DNA of 64,000 nt from Roseobacter cerasinus (GCF_009811755.1 NZ_BLIV01000002.1:303001-367000), one strand, 5' to 3'; numbered from the stretch's first letter, positions 1 through 9,545 are shown. A program made the numbers and translations. Notes: generated from the sequence alone by a model not told the origin.

Positions 1-767
1 AACCGCTGGCCGCGGAAGCGGTAGCCGTAAACATTGCTCTTTTTCTCGATGTCCTGAGCGATGGCATCTGTCAGTTGAATCTCACCACCAGCGCCGGACT
101 TCATCTTGTGCAGGTTCGTCAACACTGACGGCGACAGAATGTAGCGACCGATCACGGCGAGGTTTGAGGGCGCTTCGCCCGCCTTGGGCTTTTCAACCAT
201 GCCCTTCACCTTGACCATGGCACCCATGTCTTCGGACACATCCAGCACGCCGTAGGACGACGCCTTGTCGGGGGCCACTTCCATCGCGGCCACCATATTG
301 CCGCCCGTCTCTGCATAGGCTTCGACCATCTGCTCAAGGCAGGGCTTATCGGCGGCGATGACATCATCAGGCAGGATGACAGCGAAGGGCTCATCCGCGA
401 TCAGACGGCGCGCGCACCAGACAGCATGACCAAGGCCCAGCGCCTTATGCTGACGGATGTAGGCAATTGCGCCGCTGTCCATATTGGTGGTTTCCAGGAC
501 CTCCAACAGCTCCGTCTTGCCCTTCTTGCGCAATTCCTGCTCAAGCTGTGGTGCATGGTCAAAGTAGTCTTCAAGGGCACCCTTGCCGCGCGACGTCACG
601 AAAATGAATTCTTTGATGCCAGCCGCACGCGCCTCGTCGATGGCGTATTGGATCAACGGCCGGTCGACCAACGTCATGATTTCTTTCGGGACAGATTTGG
701 TGGCGGGTAGAAAGCGCGTTCCCATCCCGGCTACGGGAAAGATCGCCTTGGTCACTTTACGTTTCAT
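1..767 (-). CDS. galU: UTP-glucose-1-phosphate uridylyltransferase (3' end off window)
   Basis: Makes UDP-glucose from UTP and glucose-1-phosphate in the cytoplasm, feeding surface polysaccharide synthesis. I read the frame directly from the reverse strand: it opens MKRKVTKAIFPVAGMGTRFL, the nucleotidyltransferase loop GxGTRxLPxTK with K and R in place, followed by PKEIMTLVDRPLIQYAIDEA, GLGHAVWCAR (nucleotide site) and GMVEKPK (sugar site). 255 codons are present of the usual 290-300, so the C-terminus lies left of base 1. The start is the ATG at 767; no in-frame ATG lies further upstream. Neighbouring kdsB supports a role in the cell surface. Family assignment is firm. Confidence 0.93.
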   Translation of the reverse strand, partial: MKRKVTKAIFPVAGMGTRFLPATKSVPKEIMTLVDRPLIQYAIDEARAAGIKEFIFVTSRGKGALEDYFDHAPQLEQELRKKGKTELLEVLETTNMDSGAIAYIRQHKALGLGHAVWCARRLIADEPFAVILPDDVIAADKPCLEQMVEAYAETGGNMVAAMEVAPDKASSYGVLDVSEDMGAMVKVKGMVEKPKAGEAPSNLAVIGRYILSPSVLTNLHKMKSGAGGEIQLTDAIAQDIEKKSNVYGYRFRGQR

Positions 768-1022
768 ACTGATGCCCTCACACATGAATTTCGAAATCGT
801 ACCCCGTCAGCGCCCAACTAACGCCCAATTGCGTCAAAAACACGACCTGCACGTCAATAAAAGCGATTTCTGCGACAAACTGTTCCCATAATACGAAAAA
901 CGGCGAAGTCCCGCCAGTGCCATCGCCGCGAAGGAAAATTCCAGCGCCTCCTGCAAGGTCGGGTGATTCACGCTGCTCTAGATTTCAGATATTTCTTTTT
1001 ATTTCATGAATTTACTCTATCC

Positions 1023-1076
1023 CGCGATACACCGATTCTATGCCCTTGGCCCAACACAACCATACGGTGTATCGCG
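1023..1076. repeat. 12-bp perfect inverted repeat with 30-bp spacer
   Basis: CGCGATACACCG at 1023-1034 is the exact reverse complement of CGGTGTATCGCG at 1065-1076. No transposase or integrase lies nearby, so an insertion-sequence end is unlikely. Candidates are a paired binding site for a regulator of galU or a structured RNA. Function unknown. Confidence 0.6.
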
Positions 1077-1103
1077 AGGTCCGTAGCACAACGCGACTCT
1101 CAA

Positions 1104-1132
1104 ACGCCTCACGGCTGACAGCCGTCAGGCGT
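1104..1132. repeat. 13-bp hairpin, one mismatch, 3-base loop
   Basis: ACGCCTCACGGCT (1104-1116) pairs with AGCCGTCAGGCGT (1120-1132) except for one C-C mismatch; the loop is GAC. No T-run follows on either side, so it is not a classical terminator. It lies about 120 bp beyond the end of kdsB and may stabilise that 3' end. Confidence 0.55.
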
Positions 1133-1253
1133 CGGCAACTCCCCGCTTGCAGATCAAAAAGCAGGCAACTGATGCTGATCTGCGATAGAATCAGGCGCTC
1201 TCATTGAGTGTCGCCTTCCGCAGGCCGGACCTTGCGGCGCCAAGGTGCCGCGC

Positions 1254-2054
1254 TTAGTCCAGCCCCATCCGCGCCATCATCTGTTCAAGCTTCGGCACAT
1301 CTTGCGGGTTGTTCAGCTCCCAGAACTGGCGCTCCCGGGCATCGACTTCGACGCAGAGAACGGCCCGGCCGTTCTCCATGAAGCGCAGTTGTTCCAGGCC
1401 CTCCAGCTGCTCCAGCGGGCCAATCGGCCAGCCAGGGTAGGCGGCCAATGCCTGCGGGCGATAGGCATAGACGCCGACATGATGGAAAACCGGGGTCTCC
1501 TCGGTCTCAGCATAATATGCGGAGGTAAAGGGGATCACCTCCTTGGAGAAATACAGCGCCCGATGCGTGGAATCGAAGACAGCCGTGGTGCCACCGACGC
1601 GCCCAGCCTTGCGATCGTCGAGAAACCCGGTGAGCGTCGCACCGTCACAACGCAGCACGGGCGTGGCGATTTCCGCCTCCGGCGCTGCGCGCAGCCCGGC
1701 CACGAGATCTTCGATGAACCAATGCGGGGTCAGCGGCGCGTCACCCTGCAGATTGACCACCACGTCATAACCGCCGCCAAGCGTCTCATGCGCCTCGGCG
1801 CAGCGTTCGGTGCCATTCACACAGTCGGAGGATGTCATGACAACTTCGGCCCCAAACCCCTCAGCGGCCTGCTGGATCCGGCCATCATCTGTCGCCACGA
1901 CGACACGATCGACACCGCTGACCTCTTGGGCCGCGCGCCAACTGCGCTCAATCAGACTACGCGTTTGCCCGGAAGCGCCAGTCAGCCCGACCAACGGTTT
2001 GCCTGGGTAGCGCGAGGAGGCGTAGCGCGCCGGGATGACGATCAGGACGGACAT
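1254..2054 (-). CDS. kdsB: 3-deoxy-manno-octulosonate cytidylyltransferase
   Basis: Activates KDO with CTP to CMP-KDO for lipopolysaccharide or KDO-containing capsule. 266 aa, near the usual 245-270. The N-terminal CTP loop is VIPARYASSRYPGKPL (residues 6-21); NLQGDAPL near 101 corresponds to the NVQGDEP motif of classical KdsB, with A where E is usual. HHVGVYAYR near 190 and the C-terminal E-NN-PQD segment also fit. Its ATG shares one base with the cysQ stop (TGATG at 2054), so the two are translationally coupled. KDO specificity is inferred by family. Confidence 0.85.
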   Translation of the reverse strand: MSVLIVIPARYASSRYPGKPLVGLTGASGQTRSLIERSWRAAQEVSGVDRVVVATDDGRIQQAAEGFGAEVVMTSSDCVNGTERCAEAHETLGGGYDVVVNLQGDAPLTPHWFIEDLVAGLRAAPEAEIATPVLRCDGATLTGFLDDRKAGRVGGTTAVFDSTHRALYFSKEVIPFTSAYYAETEETPVFHHVGVYAYRPQALAAYPGWPIGPLEQLEGLEQLRFMENGRAVLCVEVDARERQFWELNNPQDVPKLEQMMARMGLD

Positions 2055-2857
2055 CAGCTGTCTTTCAGATCGACTGTGGGCGCATGAGCGATGAAGAACG
2101 GGTTAGCGTAGCCGTCCTTGCCATAGGTGAGCGGGCTGAGGTCATCAAACCGCACAACCGATCCCCCGGCCCCCGAAAGCACCGCGTGGCCCGCCGCCGT
2201 GTCCCATTCCATGGTGCGACCAAGGCGCGGATAAAGATCCGCTTCGCCCGTCGCGACCAGGCAGAACTTGAGCGATGAGCCTGCGCTTTTCATGTCCTTC
2301 ACAGCATATTTGCCGATGTAGTCGTCCGTGGCCTGATCCCGATGAGATTTGGACGCGACGACCATCAGCGCGTCATTGTCCGCATTCGACACCGACATCC
2401 TGGTCGTCGGTCCGGGTGTGTCCGGGGCCAAATCACCGGTTTCCTCAACGGACTGACCTGCGGCGTCCGTATAGAACATCCGACCTTTGGCGGGCGCATA
2501 GACTACTCCGCGTGTCGGCACACCGCCCTCGACCAGCGCGATATTGACTGTGAAATCTCCCCGGCGGTGGATGAATTCCTTGGTCCCATCGAGCGGATCC
2601 ACAATCAGGAACGTGTCGCCGGATGTGCCATGGGTCGCGGATTGCTCTTCGGTCACCAGCATGATGTCGGGAAAAGACGCACGCAGCCCGGCGGAAATCA
2701 ACGCATCCGCCGCCTCATCCGCCTCGGTCACCGGGCTGTCGTCGGATTTGACCTTCACGTCGAAATCGTCCGCGTCATAGATCTGCATGATCTTTGTACC
2801 CGCTTCGATCGCCAACCGGCGCATGACCGCCACCAGTTTCTCATAATCCACAGCCAT
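2054..2857 (-). CDS. cysQ: 3'(2'),5'-bisphosphate nucleotidase CysQ
   Basis: Hydrolyses 3'-phosphoadenosine 5'-phosphate to AMP, clearing a by-product of PAPS use and sulfation. Inositol-monophosphatase fold, 267 aa. Metal site 1: TEEQS near 69-73 and DPLDGTKEF near 87-95. Metal site 2: MEWDTAAGHAVL near 217, with the WDxAA signature. VTEADEAADALI near 43 is the conserved upstream helix. It is first in a two-gene unit with kdsB. A sulfotransferase-like gene elsewhere in the window (47468-48163) is a possible source of PAP, though that link is only inference. Confidence 0.9.
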   Translation of the reverse strand: MAVDYEKLVAVMRRLAIEAGTKIMQIYDADDFDVKVKSDDSPVTEADEAADALISAGLRASFPDIMLVTEEQSATHGTSGDTFLIVDPLDGTKEFIHRRGDFTVNIALVEGGVPTRGVVYAPAKGRMFYTDAAGQSVEETGDLAPDTPGPTTRMSVSNADNDALMVVASKSHRDQATDDYIGKYAVKDMKSAGSSLKFCLVATGEADLYPRLGRTMEWDTAAGHAVLSGAGGSVVRFDDLSPLTYGKDGYANPFFIAHAPTVDLKDS

Positions 2858-2876
2858 GCCGCTTATGTCCCGATGA

Positions 2877-2905
2877 TTGATGTTGAAAACGAGGCCCCTT
2901 ATGCT
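2877..2905 (+). promoter_or_regulatory. Promoter candidate for the ABC-2 permease
   Basis: TTGATG at 2877-2882, a 17-bp spacer and TATGCT at 2900-2905 fit a housekeeping promoter reading into the permease. It lies in the short divergent gap with cysQ. Confidence 0.4.
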
Positions 2906-2969
2906 GAACCTCTAACGGAACAGCAAGAATTCCGTGCGAGGCTCCGCATCAACACAGGGCATAGCGGTC

Positions 2970-3794
2970 ATGTTTCAGGCAACAAAACGCGACGCGAGCG
3001 GGCTGGTTTCAGCCCTGACGCTGTTTCAGCTGATCTATCACGCAACGGTGCGCTCGATCCGCAAGACCCATAACAACGCCTTTGCCGCCCTGCTGATCAA
3101 TGTTCTGCAAACGGTGATTTTCGTGCTCGCCTTCTATCTGCTGTTCTCGTTGCTGGGCCTGCGGCGCGCCTCGCTGCGCGGGGATTTCCTGCTTTACATC
3201 ATGTCGGGCATTTTCCTGTTCATGACCCACACCAAGACCCTGAATGCTGTCGTGAAATCCGAAGGGCCGGCCAGCCCGATGATGCAACACGCTCCGATGA
3301 ACACGGTGATCGCCATCGCGTCCTCCGCTCTCGGGTCGCTCTACATTCAGGTGATGTCGCTCTGCCTGATCCTCGGGGCCTACCATGTGATCTTCCAGCC
3401 CGTGGTGATCGAAGACCCGGTGGGCGCCTTTGGCATGCTGATGGTCGCCTGGTTCACCGGCGTGGCGCTGGGTGTCGTTCTGCTCGCGGTCAAGCCGTGG
3501 TATCCGCAGGTGGTCAACATCTTTTCAACCATCTACCAAAGGGCGAATATGTTCGCCTCAGGCAAGATGTTTGTGGCCAACACCCTTCCAGGCTCGATGC
3601 TGGCCTTGTTTGACTGGAACCCGCTGTTCCACAGCATCGACCAGGCCCGCGGGTTCATCTTTATCAATTACAATCCGCATTACACCGACTGGCGCTATGC
3701 CGTCTGGGTTGGTGTGGTGCTGCTGATGATCGGGTTGATGGGAGAGTTCTACACCCGCCGACACGCCTCGCTCAGCTGGAGCGCGCGACGCTAA
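2970..3794 (+). CDS. ABC-2 type permease, capsule/polysaccharide export (KpsM type)
   Basis: Membrane subunit of a polysaccharide exporter. Six hydrophobic segments follow a basic N-terminus with FQLIYHATVRSIRKTHNNAF; ALFDWNPLFHSIDQARGF in the last third is a hallmark of the KpsM/TagG/Wzm family. From ATG 2970 it is 274 aa, the family norm of about 260-290; a GTG at 2934 would add 12 residues and cannot be excluded. No KpsT-type ATPase lies beside it, so its partner is encoded elsewhere. Context with galU and kdsB suggests surface glycan export; the actual cargo is unknown. Confidence 0.75.
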   Translation: MFQATKRDASGLVSALTLFQLIYHATVRSIRKTHNNAFAALLINVLQTVIFVLAFYLLFSLLGLRRASLRGDFLLYIMSGIFLFMTHTKTLNAVVKSEGPASPMMQHAPMNTVIAIASSALGSLYIQVMSLCLILGAYHVIFQPVVIEDPVGAFGMLMVAWFTGVALGVVLLAVKPWYPQVVNIFSTIYQRANMFASGKMFVANTLPGSMLALFDWNPLFHSIDQARGFIFINYNPHYTDWRYAVWVGVVLLMIGLMGEFYTRRHASLSWSARR

Positions 3795-3945
3795 TCCACG
3801 CCATACAGGTCAATTGGGCGCGCGGTGCCGCAGACGAATTCCTTAAATTTAGCGGAAAGCTTCGGATAGTTCGGCGGTTTTGGTTCACCCCTTGGAAACC
3901 GTCGATGCCTACGATCTGCCGACAGGTCTGTCGAAGGTTGGGGTC

Positions 3946-5559
3946 ATGTTCGAAAAGATGCGCCGCGCGAAGTGGACGACGAAGGTCTTTAACGTCCACA
4001 CCGCCTTCTTTCTGTCTGCGATTGTCACCTGGCCCGTATTCGCGGAACTTGAGCTTTTCGAGGCGTTCTACGAGTTTTCCCGCGCCCATGAAAACTGGGA
4101 TCTGGATGAGCTGGTGCTTCTGGTTGGCAATCTTTCAATCGCGCTGATCGTCTCGTCGATCTACCGGTCCCGGCAGTTGCGCAAAGTCGTGAGGGAGCGT
4201 GCGCAGGAATACGAACGCGCCGAACGCAATGCGCGGCACGACCCGCTGACGGGCCTCATGAACCGGCGGGCCTTTGGGGAGGTCATGCAAAAGATCGAAG
4301 CGCAGGATACCCCCGAGGGCCGCTACATGGCGATGATTGATCTCGACCGGTTCAAACCCATCAACGACCTTCAAGGGCACGCCGCTGGAGATGCCATACT
4401 GCGCCGCGTTGCCGATCGGCTTGTGGAGCACACGGGCAGCACCGATCTTGTGGCCCGGCTCGGCGGGGATGAGTTTGTCGTGATCTTCGACACCAAGCGC
4501 CCCTCTGCCGCAGTCGAACGTCTGGCGCGCCGCTTGCTGCATGCGATGGAAAAACCATTTGAGTATGAGGGCGCGCAGCTCCACATCAGTTGCAGCATCG
4601 GGCTGGCGCATTGGGCAAGCGGCGTGAGCCAGTCGACGGCGCTTGCCCAGGCGGACCGCGCGCTCTACACGGCCAAAAACATCGGACGTGCGCGATTTGC
4701 ATGGTATGATGCCGACCTTGACCGCGATGCAACCGAACGGGCCCAGATCGAGACTGACCTGCGCGAGGCCATTGTGACCGGGCAGGTGCAGCCATGGTTC
4801 CAGCCCATTGTCGAGATCAATGCACAACGCCTCACCGGGTTCGAGGTTCTGGCACGGTGGACCCACCCCGAACGTGGCGCGATCGCACCCGAGGTCTTCA
4901 TCGAAATCGCAGAGGACAGCGGCCAGATCAGCGCGCTGAGCAACAGCCTCCTGCGCCGCGCCTGTTTGGCAGCGCGGGACTGGGATGCGAGCCTGTCGAT
5001 GTCCTTCAACATCTCTCCACGGCAATTCCACCACCCTGCGCTGGTCAGTGACATCAAACTGATCATCGATGAGACGGGCTTTGATCCGACCCGCCTGACC
5101 ATCGAGGTCACGGAGCGGTCTGTCATCCGCGACTTCGAGACTGCGCGTGAAAAACTGAACGCGCTGAAAGCGATGGGGATTTCTGTGGCGCTGGATGATT
5201 TCGGAACCGGCTACTCCAGCCTGGCCAGTCTGCGCCAGCTGCCCTTCGATCGGATCAAGATCGACAGAGGCTTTATCACCAATATCGAGCAACAGCCGCA
5301 AAACCAGAAAATTGTCTCGGGCATCATGTCACTCGCACGCGGTCTGGAACTCGATGTCACGGCCGAAGGGATCGAATCGCGCGAAGATCTGGATTTCGTC
5401 AAGCAGCTGGATTGCGCGTTGGGCCAGGGGTTTCTGTTCGACAAGGCCGTCTCTCCGGATGAAGTGGCGTGGCTGTTGCAAACCAAGTGGAGCAATCTGC
5501 GCGGCTCCAGAACCCCGGGCGATGGGGAGACACCGGACCGCAGCTTTAAGGCTGGCTGA
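3946..5559 (+). CDS. Membrane GGDEF-EAL cyclic-di-GMP protein
   Basis: Bifunctional cyclic-di-GMP synthase/phosphodiesterase by domain content. From ATG 3946 (GAAGG about 10 bases upstream) it is 537 aa; a TTG at 3880 would give 559. Two membrane helices span roughly residues 20-40 and 58-78, with no long periplasmic sensor. The diguanylate cyclase domain has HDPLTGLMNRRAF and an intact LGGDEF; the inhibitory RxxD site just before it reads GSTD, so product inhibition may be missing. The EAL domain reads FEVLARW (EVL for EAL) but keeps FNISPRQ, IEVTE, DDFGTGYSSL, KIDRGFI and AEGIE, so phosphodiesterase activity looks possible. Which activity dominates cannot be read from sequence. Confidence 0.88.
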   Translation: MFEKMRRAKWTTKVFNVHTAFFLSAIVTWPVFAELELFEAFYEFSRAHENWDLDELVLLVGNLSIALIVSSIYRSRQLRKVVRERAQEYERAERNARHDPLTGLMNRRAFGEVMQKIEAQDTPEGRYMAMIDLDRFKPINDLQGHAAGDAILRRVADRLVEHTGSTDLVARLGGDEFVVIFDTKRPSAAVERLARRLLHAMEKPFEYEGAQLHISCSIGLAHWASGVSQSTALAQADRALYTAKNIGRARFAWYDADLDRDATERAQIETDLREAIVTGQVQPWFQPIVEINAQRLTGFEVLARWTHPERGAIAPEVFIEIAEDSGQISALSNSLLRRACLAARDWDASLSMSFNISPRQFHHPALVSDIKLIIDETGFDPTRLTIEVTERSVIRDFETAREKLNALKAMGISVALDDFGTGYSSLASLRQLPFDRIKIDRGFITNIEQQPQNQKIVSGIMSLARGLELDVTAEGIESREDLDFVKQLDCALGQGFLFDKAVSPDEVAWLLQTKWSNLRGSRTPGDGETPDRSFKAG

Positions 5560-5583
5560 CATGCCACGCGTCAGCCGTCCACA

Positions 5584-6186
5584 TCAGGTCACCACACGGA
5601 GGGTCAGGTTGATCCGCCCGCCCTTTGGCAACAGCGTGCTTGATCCAAAGCGGATCCGGTCCACACCATGATAGGCCAACCGCGCCGCGCCGCCCATCAC
5701 CACGACATCTCCCGACTGTAACCAGATCGACTGAGTCTTGCCGCCGCGCGCCGGGCCTCCCATGCGAAACAGCCCGTCATCGCCCAGTGAAACCGACATA
5801 ACCGGCCAGTCATAACACGCTTCATCCTTGTCCTGATGCAGCCCCAGTCGCGCACCTTCTCCGTAGAAATTTATAAGACAGCACTCCGGCTGGCGCTCCG
5901 AACCGGTGAGGTCCTCCCACATTGATAACAGCTGCTGGGGAATGGGCGGCCAGGGCATGCCGCGCGGTTGTTCTGTTGCATAGCGGTATCCTCGTCTGTC
6001 GGTGATCCACCCATAGGCACCCGCCGCTGTCATCTGCACGGACATGGGTTTCCCGCTTGGTGTCACGGGGGTCACGAATGGGGCACGGCGCACCACATCT
6101 CTTAGTGCGGCGACAAGATCCGCCTGCGCTGCACTGTCGAGGTATGATGTATGAATATCGAAGCCTGCGACCTTCAGATGCGTCAC
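5584..6186 (-). CDS. alkB: DNA/RNA alkylation repair dioxygenase AlkB
   Basis: Fe(II)/2-oxoglutarate dioxygenase that removes methyl groups from 1-methyladenine and 3-methylcytosine. 200 aa, normal for the family. Metal ligands: HxD in LGLHQDKDE near 117 and the distal H in [10 protein letters not shown] near 171; the 2-oxoglutarate arginines are in RINLTLR at the C-terminus. [12 protein letters not shown] is the conserved strand before HxD. It converges on the GGDEF-EAL gene and is transcribed away from dnaK. No adjacent ada gene. Confidence 0.92.
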   Translation of the reverse strand: MTHLKVAGFDIHTSYLDSAAQADLVAALRDVVRRAPFVTPVTPSGKPMSVQMTAAGAYGWITDRRGYRYATEQPRGMPWPPIPQQLLSMWEDLTGSERQPECCLINFYGEGARLGLHQDKDEACYDWPVMSVSLGDDGLFRMGGPARGGKTQSIWLQSGDVVVMGGAARLAYHGVDRIRFGSSTLLPKGGRINLTLRVVT

Positions 6187-6255
6187 CGCGTTTCATCCTC
6201 CCCGGGAATACCGGGTATTTGTGATAAGAATCCCGACCGACTCCGCCCCTAGAGG

Positions 6256-6284
6256 TTGCAGCGTCCCGGACCCCTCCTTATATA
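6256..6284 (+). promoter_or_regulatory. dnaK promoter
   Basis: TTGCAG (6256-6261), 17 bp, TATATA (6279-6284). The -10 neighbourhood CTTATATACG at 6277-6286 matches the alphaproteobacterial heat-shock consensus CYTATNTNNG, and TTG lies at the right distance, so both the main sigma factor and RpoH could use it. The leader to the dnaK ATG is about 107 nt. Confidence 0.6.
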
Positions 6285-6397
6285 CGCTCCGAACCGCAGG
6301 AAGCGACCCGCTTCATGTGTCATCCGGATCGGGGCAGCGGCGCCATAAAGGGCCAATCGCTCCGTGTCATCGCCTTGAGTTAAAGAGGGATCAAAAC

Positions 6398-8308
6398 ATG
6401 GCCAAAGTCATTGGTATCGACCTGGGAACCACCAACAGCTGCATTTCCATCATGGACGGCAGCCAACCCCGCGTCATCGAAAACTCCGAAGGGGCCCGGA
6501 CAACCCCGTCCATCGTTGCCTTCACGGATGACGAGCGCCTCGTGGGCCAGCCCGCGAAACGGCAAGCCGTCACCAACCCTGAAAACACCATCTTCGGCGT
6601 GAAGCGTCTGATCGGCCGTCGGTATGACGACGCGGATCTGGCCAAAGACAAGAAGAACATGCCGTTCAACGTCATCGACGGCGGCAACGGCGACGCCTGG
6701 GTTGAATCCCGCGGCGAGAAGTATTCGCCGTCACAGATTTCCGCCTTCATCCTCGGCAAGATGAAAGAGACCGCCGAGAGCTACCTCGGCGAAGATGTGA
6801 CCCAAGCGGTCATCACCGTGCCTGCCTATTTCAACGATGCCCAGCGCCAGGCCACCAAGGATGCGGGCAAGATCGCGGGCCTCGAAGTGCTGCGTATCAT
6901 CAACGAGCCGACAGCCGCCGCGCTGGCCTACGGCCTCGACAAAGAGAACACCCAGACCATCGCCGTCTATGACTTGGGCGGCGGCACCTTCGACGTGACC
7001 ATCCTCGAAATCGACGATGGCCTGTTTGAGGTGAAATCCACCAACGGTGACACCTTCCTCGGTGGTGAAGACTTCGACATGCGCATCGTGAACTACCTCG
7101 CGGATGAGTTCAAAAAAGAGCATTCCGTTGATCTGACGCAAGATAAGATGGCCCTGCAGCGCCTGAAAGAAGCCGCTGAGAAAGCCAAGATCGAGCTGTC
7201 GTCTTCATCTCAGACCGAAATCAACCAGCCGTTTATCTCCATGGGCGCCAACGGTCAGCCGCTGCACATGGTCATGAAGCTGACCCGCTCCAAGCTGGAA
7301 AGCCTCGTGAGCGACCTGATCAAGAATTCTATCAAACCCTGCCAGGCCGCTCTGAAAGACGCAGGTCTGTCGGCGGGCGACATCGACGAGGTCGTGCTGG
7401 TCGGCGGGATGACCCGGATGCCGAAGGTGGTCGAGGAAGTGACCAAATTCTTCGGCAAAGAGCCGCACAAGGGTGTAAACCCGGATGAAGTGGTCGCGAT
7501 GGGCGCCGCCATCCAGGCCGGTGTTCTGCAGGGTGATGTGAAGGACGTGGTCCTGCTCGACGTGACCCCGCTGTCGCTTGGCATCGAAACCCTGGGCGGT
7601 GTCTTCACCCGCCTGATCGACCGCAACACTACGATCCCGACCAAGAAGTCCCAGATCTTCTCCACCGCCGAAGACAATCAGAACGCGGTGACCATCCGGG
7701 TCTTCCAGGGGGAGCGTGAGATGGCCTCCGACAACAAGATCCTCGGTGCCTTCAATCTTGAAAACATCCCGCCTGCCCCGCGCGGTCTGCCGCAGATCGA
7801 GGTGACCTTTGATATTGACGCCAACGGCATCGTCTCGGTCGGCGCCATGGACAAAGGCACTGGGAAAGAACAGAAAATCACCATCCAGGCTTCGGGTGGT
7901 CTGTCCGACGAGGACATCGACAAAATGGTCAAGGACGCCGAAGAGAACGCGGAGGCCGACAAGGCGCGCCGCGAGCTCATCGAGGCGAAGAACCAGGCCG
8001 AAAGCCTCATCCATTCGACTGAAAAGTCGATGGAAGAGCATGCCGACAAGGTCGACCCGACCACCATCGAGGCCATCGAACTGGCGATTGCAGCCCTCAA
8101 GGACGAGCTGGAAACCGACAATGCCGACAAGATCAAATCAGGCATCCAGAACGTGACCGAGGCGGCCATGAAACTGGGTGAAGCCATTTACAAGGCCGCG
8201 CAGGAAGAGGGTGAAGATGTGGCCGAAGCCACAGACGAGCCCCGAGCGGATGACGATGACATCGTTGATGCCGAGTTCGAAGATCTCGACGACAACAAGC
8301 GCGCGTAA
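6398..8308 (+). CDS. dnaK: Molecular chaperone DnaK (Hsp70)
   Basis: ATP-driven folding chaperone working with DnaJ and GrpE, both in this window. 636 aa from ATG 6398, chosen because AGAGGGA lies 9 bases upstream and the product opens [15 protein letters not shown]. Phosphate loops [10 protein letters not shown] and [26 protein letters not shown], the adenosine motif [11 protein letters not shown], the substrate domain near 390-500 and an acidic C-terminal tail ending [11 protein letters not shown] are all present. A larger frame opening at 6221 runs through the promoter and is not the real start. Confidence 0.97.
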   Translation: MAKVIGIDLGTTNSCISIMDGSQPRVIENSEGARTTPSIVAFTDDERLVGQPAKRQAVTNPENTIFGVKRLIGRRYDDADLAKDKKNMPFNVIDGGNGDAWVESRGEKYSPSQISAFILGKMKETAESYLGEDVTQAVITVPAYFNDAQRQATKDAGKIAGLEVLRIINEPTAAALAYGLDKENTQTIAVYDLGGGTFDVTILEIDDGLFEVKSTNGDTFLGGEDFDMRIVNYLADEFKKEHSVDLTQDKMALQRLKEAAEKAKIELSSSSQTEINQPFISMGANGQPLHMVMKLTRSKLESLVSDLIKNSIKPCQAALKDAGLSAGDIDEVVLVGGMTRMPKVVEEVTKFFGKEPHKGVNPDEVVAMGAAIQAGVLQGDVKDVVLLDVTPLSLGIETLGGVFTRLIDRNTTIPTKKSQIFSTAEDNQNAVTIRVFQGEREMASDNKILGAFNLENIPPAPRGLPQIEVTFDIDANGIVSVGAMDKGTGKEQKITIQASGGLSDEDIDKMVKDAEENAEADKARRELIEAKNQAESLIHSTEKSMEEHADKVDPTTIEAIELAIAALKDELETDNADKIKSGIQNVTEAAMKLGEAIYKAAQEEGEDVAEATDEPRADDDDIVDAEFEDLDDNKRA

Positions 8309-8335
8309 GCGGCACGTAACCCGGAACCACTGAAT

Positions 8336-8357
8336 AGGCCGACCCCCGGGTCGGCCT
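8336..8357 (+). terminator. Hairpin between dnaK and dnaJ
   Basis: AGGCCGACCC (8336-8345) pairs perfectly with GGGTCGGCCT (8348-8357). Only TCTC follows, so it should not stop RNA polymerase efficiently. A partial terminator or RNA-processing stop that makes dnaK exceed dnaJ is the likely job. Confidence 0.5.
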
Positions 8358-8384
8358 CTCACGTTCCAGCAAGGGGACTTTTGA

Positions 8385-9539
8385 ATGGCAAAACGTGACT
8401 ATTACGACGTGCTTGGTGTCGCCAAAGGCGCATCCGCAGATGAGATCAAGAAGGGTTATCGCCAGAAGGCGAAAGAGCTGCATCCCGACCGCAACAAAGA
8501 CAACCCAGATGCCGAATCCCAGTTTAAAGAAGCCAATGAGGCCTATGAGGTCCTGAAGGACGCGGAAAAAAAGGCGGCTTACGACCGCTTTGGCCATGCG
8601 GCGTTCGAAGGTGGCATGGGCGGCGGTGGCGGACGCGCGGGCGGTGGCTTCGGCGGCGGCCAGGGCGATTTCGGATCGGCCTTCTCTGACGTCTTCGACG
8701 ATCTTTTCGGCGACTTCATGGGTGGCGGACGCGGCGGCGGACGGCAACGCGCTGCACGGGGCTCGGACCTGCGCTACAACCTGCGTGTGACGCTGGAAGA
8801 TGCCTACCGGGGGCTGCAGAAAACCATCAATGTGCCCACCTCCGTGGCCTGTGGCAGCTGTAGCGGTTCAGGGGCGGAAGGCGGCGCCGAACCCACGCAG
8901 TGTCCCACCTGTTCAGGCATGGGCAAGGTCCGCGCACAGCAAGGTTTTTTCACCGTCGAACGCACCTGCCCCACCTGCAACGGTTTGGGTCAGATCATCA
9001 AAAACCCCTGCAAGGTCTGCCAAGGTGCTGGTCGCGTCGAGAAAGACCGTGCTCTCAGCGTCAATATTCCTGCGGGTGTCGAAACCGGCACGCGCATTCG
9101 CCTCGCTGGCGAAGGCGAGGCGGGCATGCGTGGTGGCCCATCGGGTGATCTCTATATCTTTATCGATGTCGCAGAACACGAACTGTTCTCGCGCGAGGGG
9201 ACCAACCTCTTCTGCCGCGTGCCCGTGTCCATGGCCAAGGCGGCGTTGGGTGGATCCATCGAAGTTCCCACCATTGATGGTGGGCGCGGACGAGTACAGA
9301 TCCCCAGCGGCAGCCAATCAGGGCGCCAAATGCGGTTGCGCGGCAAGGGCATGCCCGCGCTGCGCGGTGCGGGGTCCGGCGATATGTTCATCGAACTTGC
9401 GGTGGAGACACCGGTCAATCTGACAGCACGGCAAAAAGAGCTCCTGGCAGAATTCGAAGAGCTTGCCGAGAACAACAATCCCGAAACATCGAGCTTCTTC
9501 TCTTCGGTCAAGAACTTCTGGGACTCCATGAAGGGGTGA
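8385..9539 (+). CDS. dnaJ: Chaperone DnaJ (Hsp40)
   Basis: Co-chaperone that delivers substrates to DnaK and triggers ATP hydrolysis. 384 aa, full length. J domain with HPD in LHPDRN near 33-38; a glycine-rich linker near 76-120; four zinc repeats [24 protein letters not shown] and CKVCQGAG near 146-210; the C-terminal peptide-binding domains follow. It lies 76 bp after dnaK with a hairpin between, so it is probably co-transcribed with reduced dose. Start ATG has AAGGGGAC upstream. Confidence 0.96.
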   Translation: MAKRDYYDVLGVAKGASADEIKKGYRQKAKELHPDRNKDNPDAESQFKEANEAYEVLKDAEKKAAYDRFGHAAFEGGMGGGGGRAGGGFGGGQGDFGSAFSDVFDDLFGDFMGGGRGGGRQRAARGSDLRYNLRVTLEDAYRGLQKTINVPTSVACGSCSGSGAEGGAEPTQCPTCSGMGKVRAQQGFFTVERTCPTCNGLGQIIKNPCKVCQGAGRVEKDRALSVNIPAGVETGTRIRLAGEGEAGMRGGPSGDLYIFIDVAEHELFSREGTNLFCRVPVSMAKAALGGSIEVPTIDGGRGRVQIPSGSQSGRQMRLRGKGMPALRGAGSGDMFIELAVETPVNLTARQKELLAEFEELAENNNPETSSFFSSVKNFWDSMKG

Positions 9540-9545
9540 GGCGGC

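Larger units (their letters stand above)
768..1253. other. 486-bp gap between galU and kdsB
   Basis: The only stretch above 300 bases without a recognised gene. No ORF in it has family resemblance or a good ribosome binding site. It holds several inverted repeats: 1023-1034 with 1065-1076, a tight hairpin at 1104-1132, and GCAGATCA at 1149-1156 with TGATCTGC at 1176-1183. It also holds an AT-rich patch near 980-1020. It must contain the galU leader, which runs leftward, and the kdsB 3' region. A small RNA is possible but I cannot show a promoter-terminator pair. Confidence 0.6.

Noticed and set aside
1023-1076. Insertion-sequence ends or an attachment site
   Set aside because: Only 30 bp separate the arms, with no transposase, target duplication or integrase.
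2934-2969. GTG start for the ABC-2 permease
   Set aside because: The extra 12 residues are polar and unlike the family N-terminus; the ATG at 2970 is preferred but not proven.
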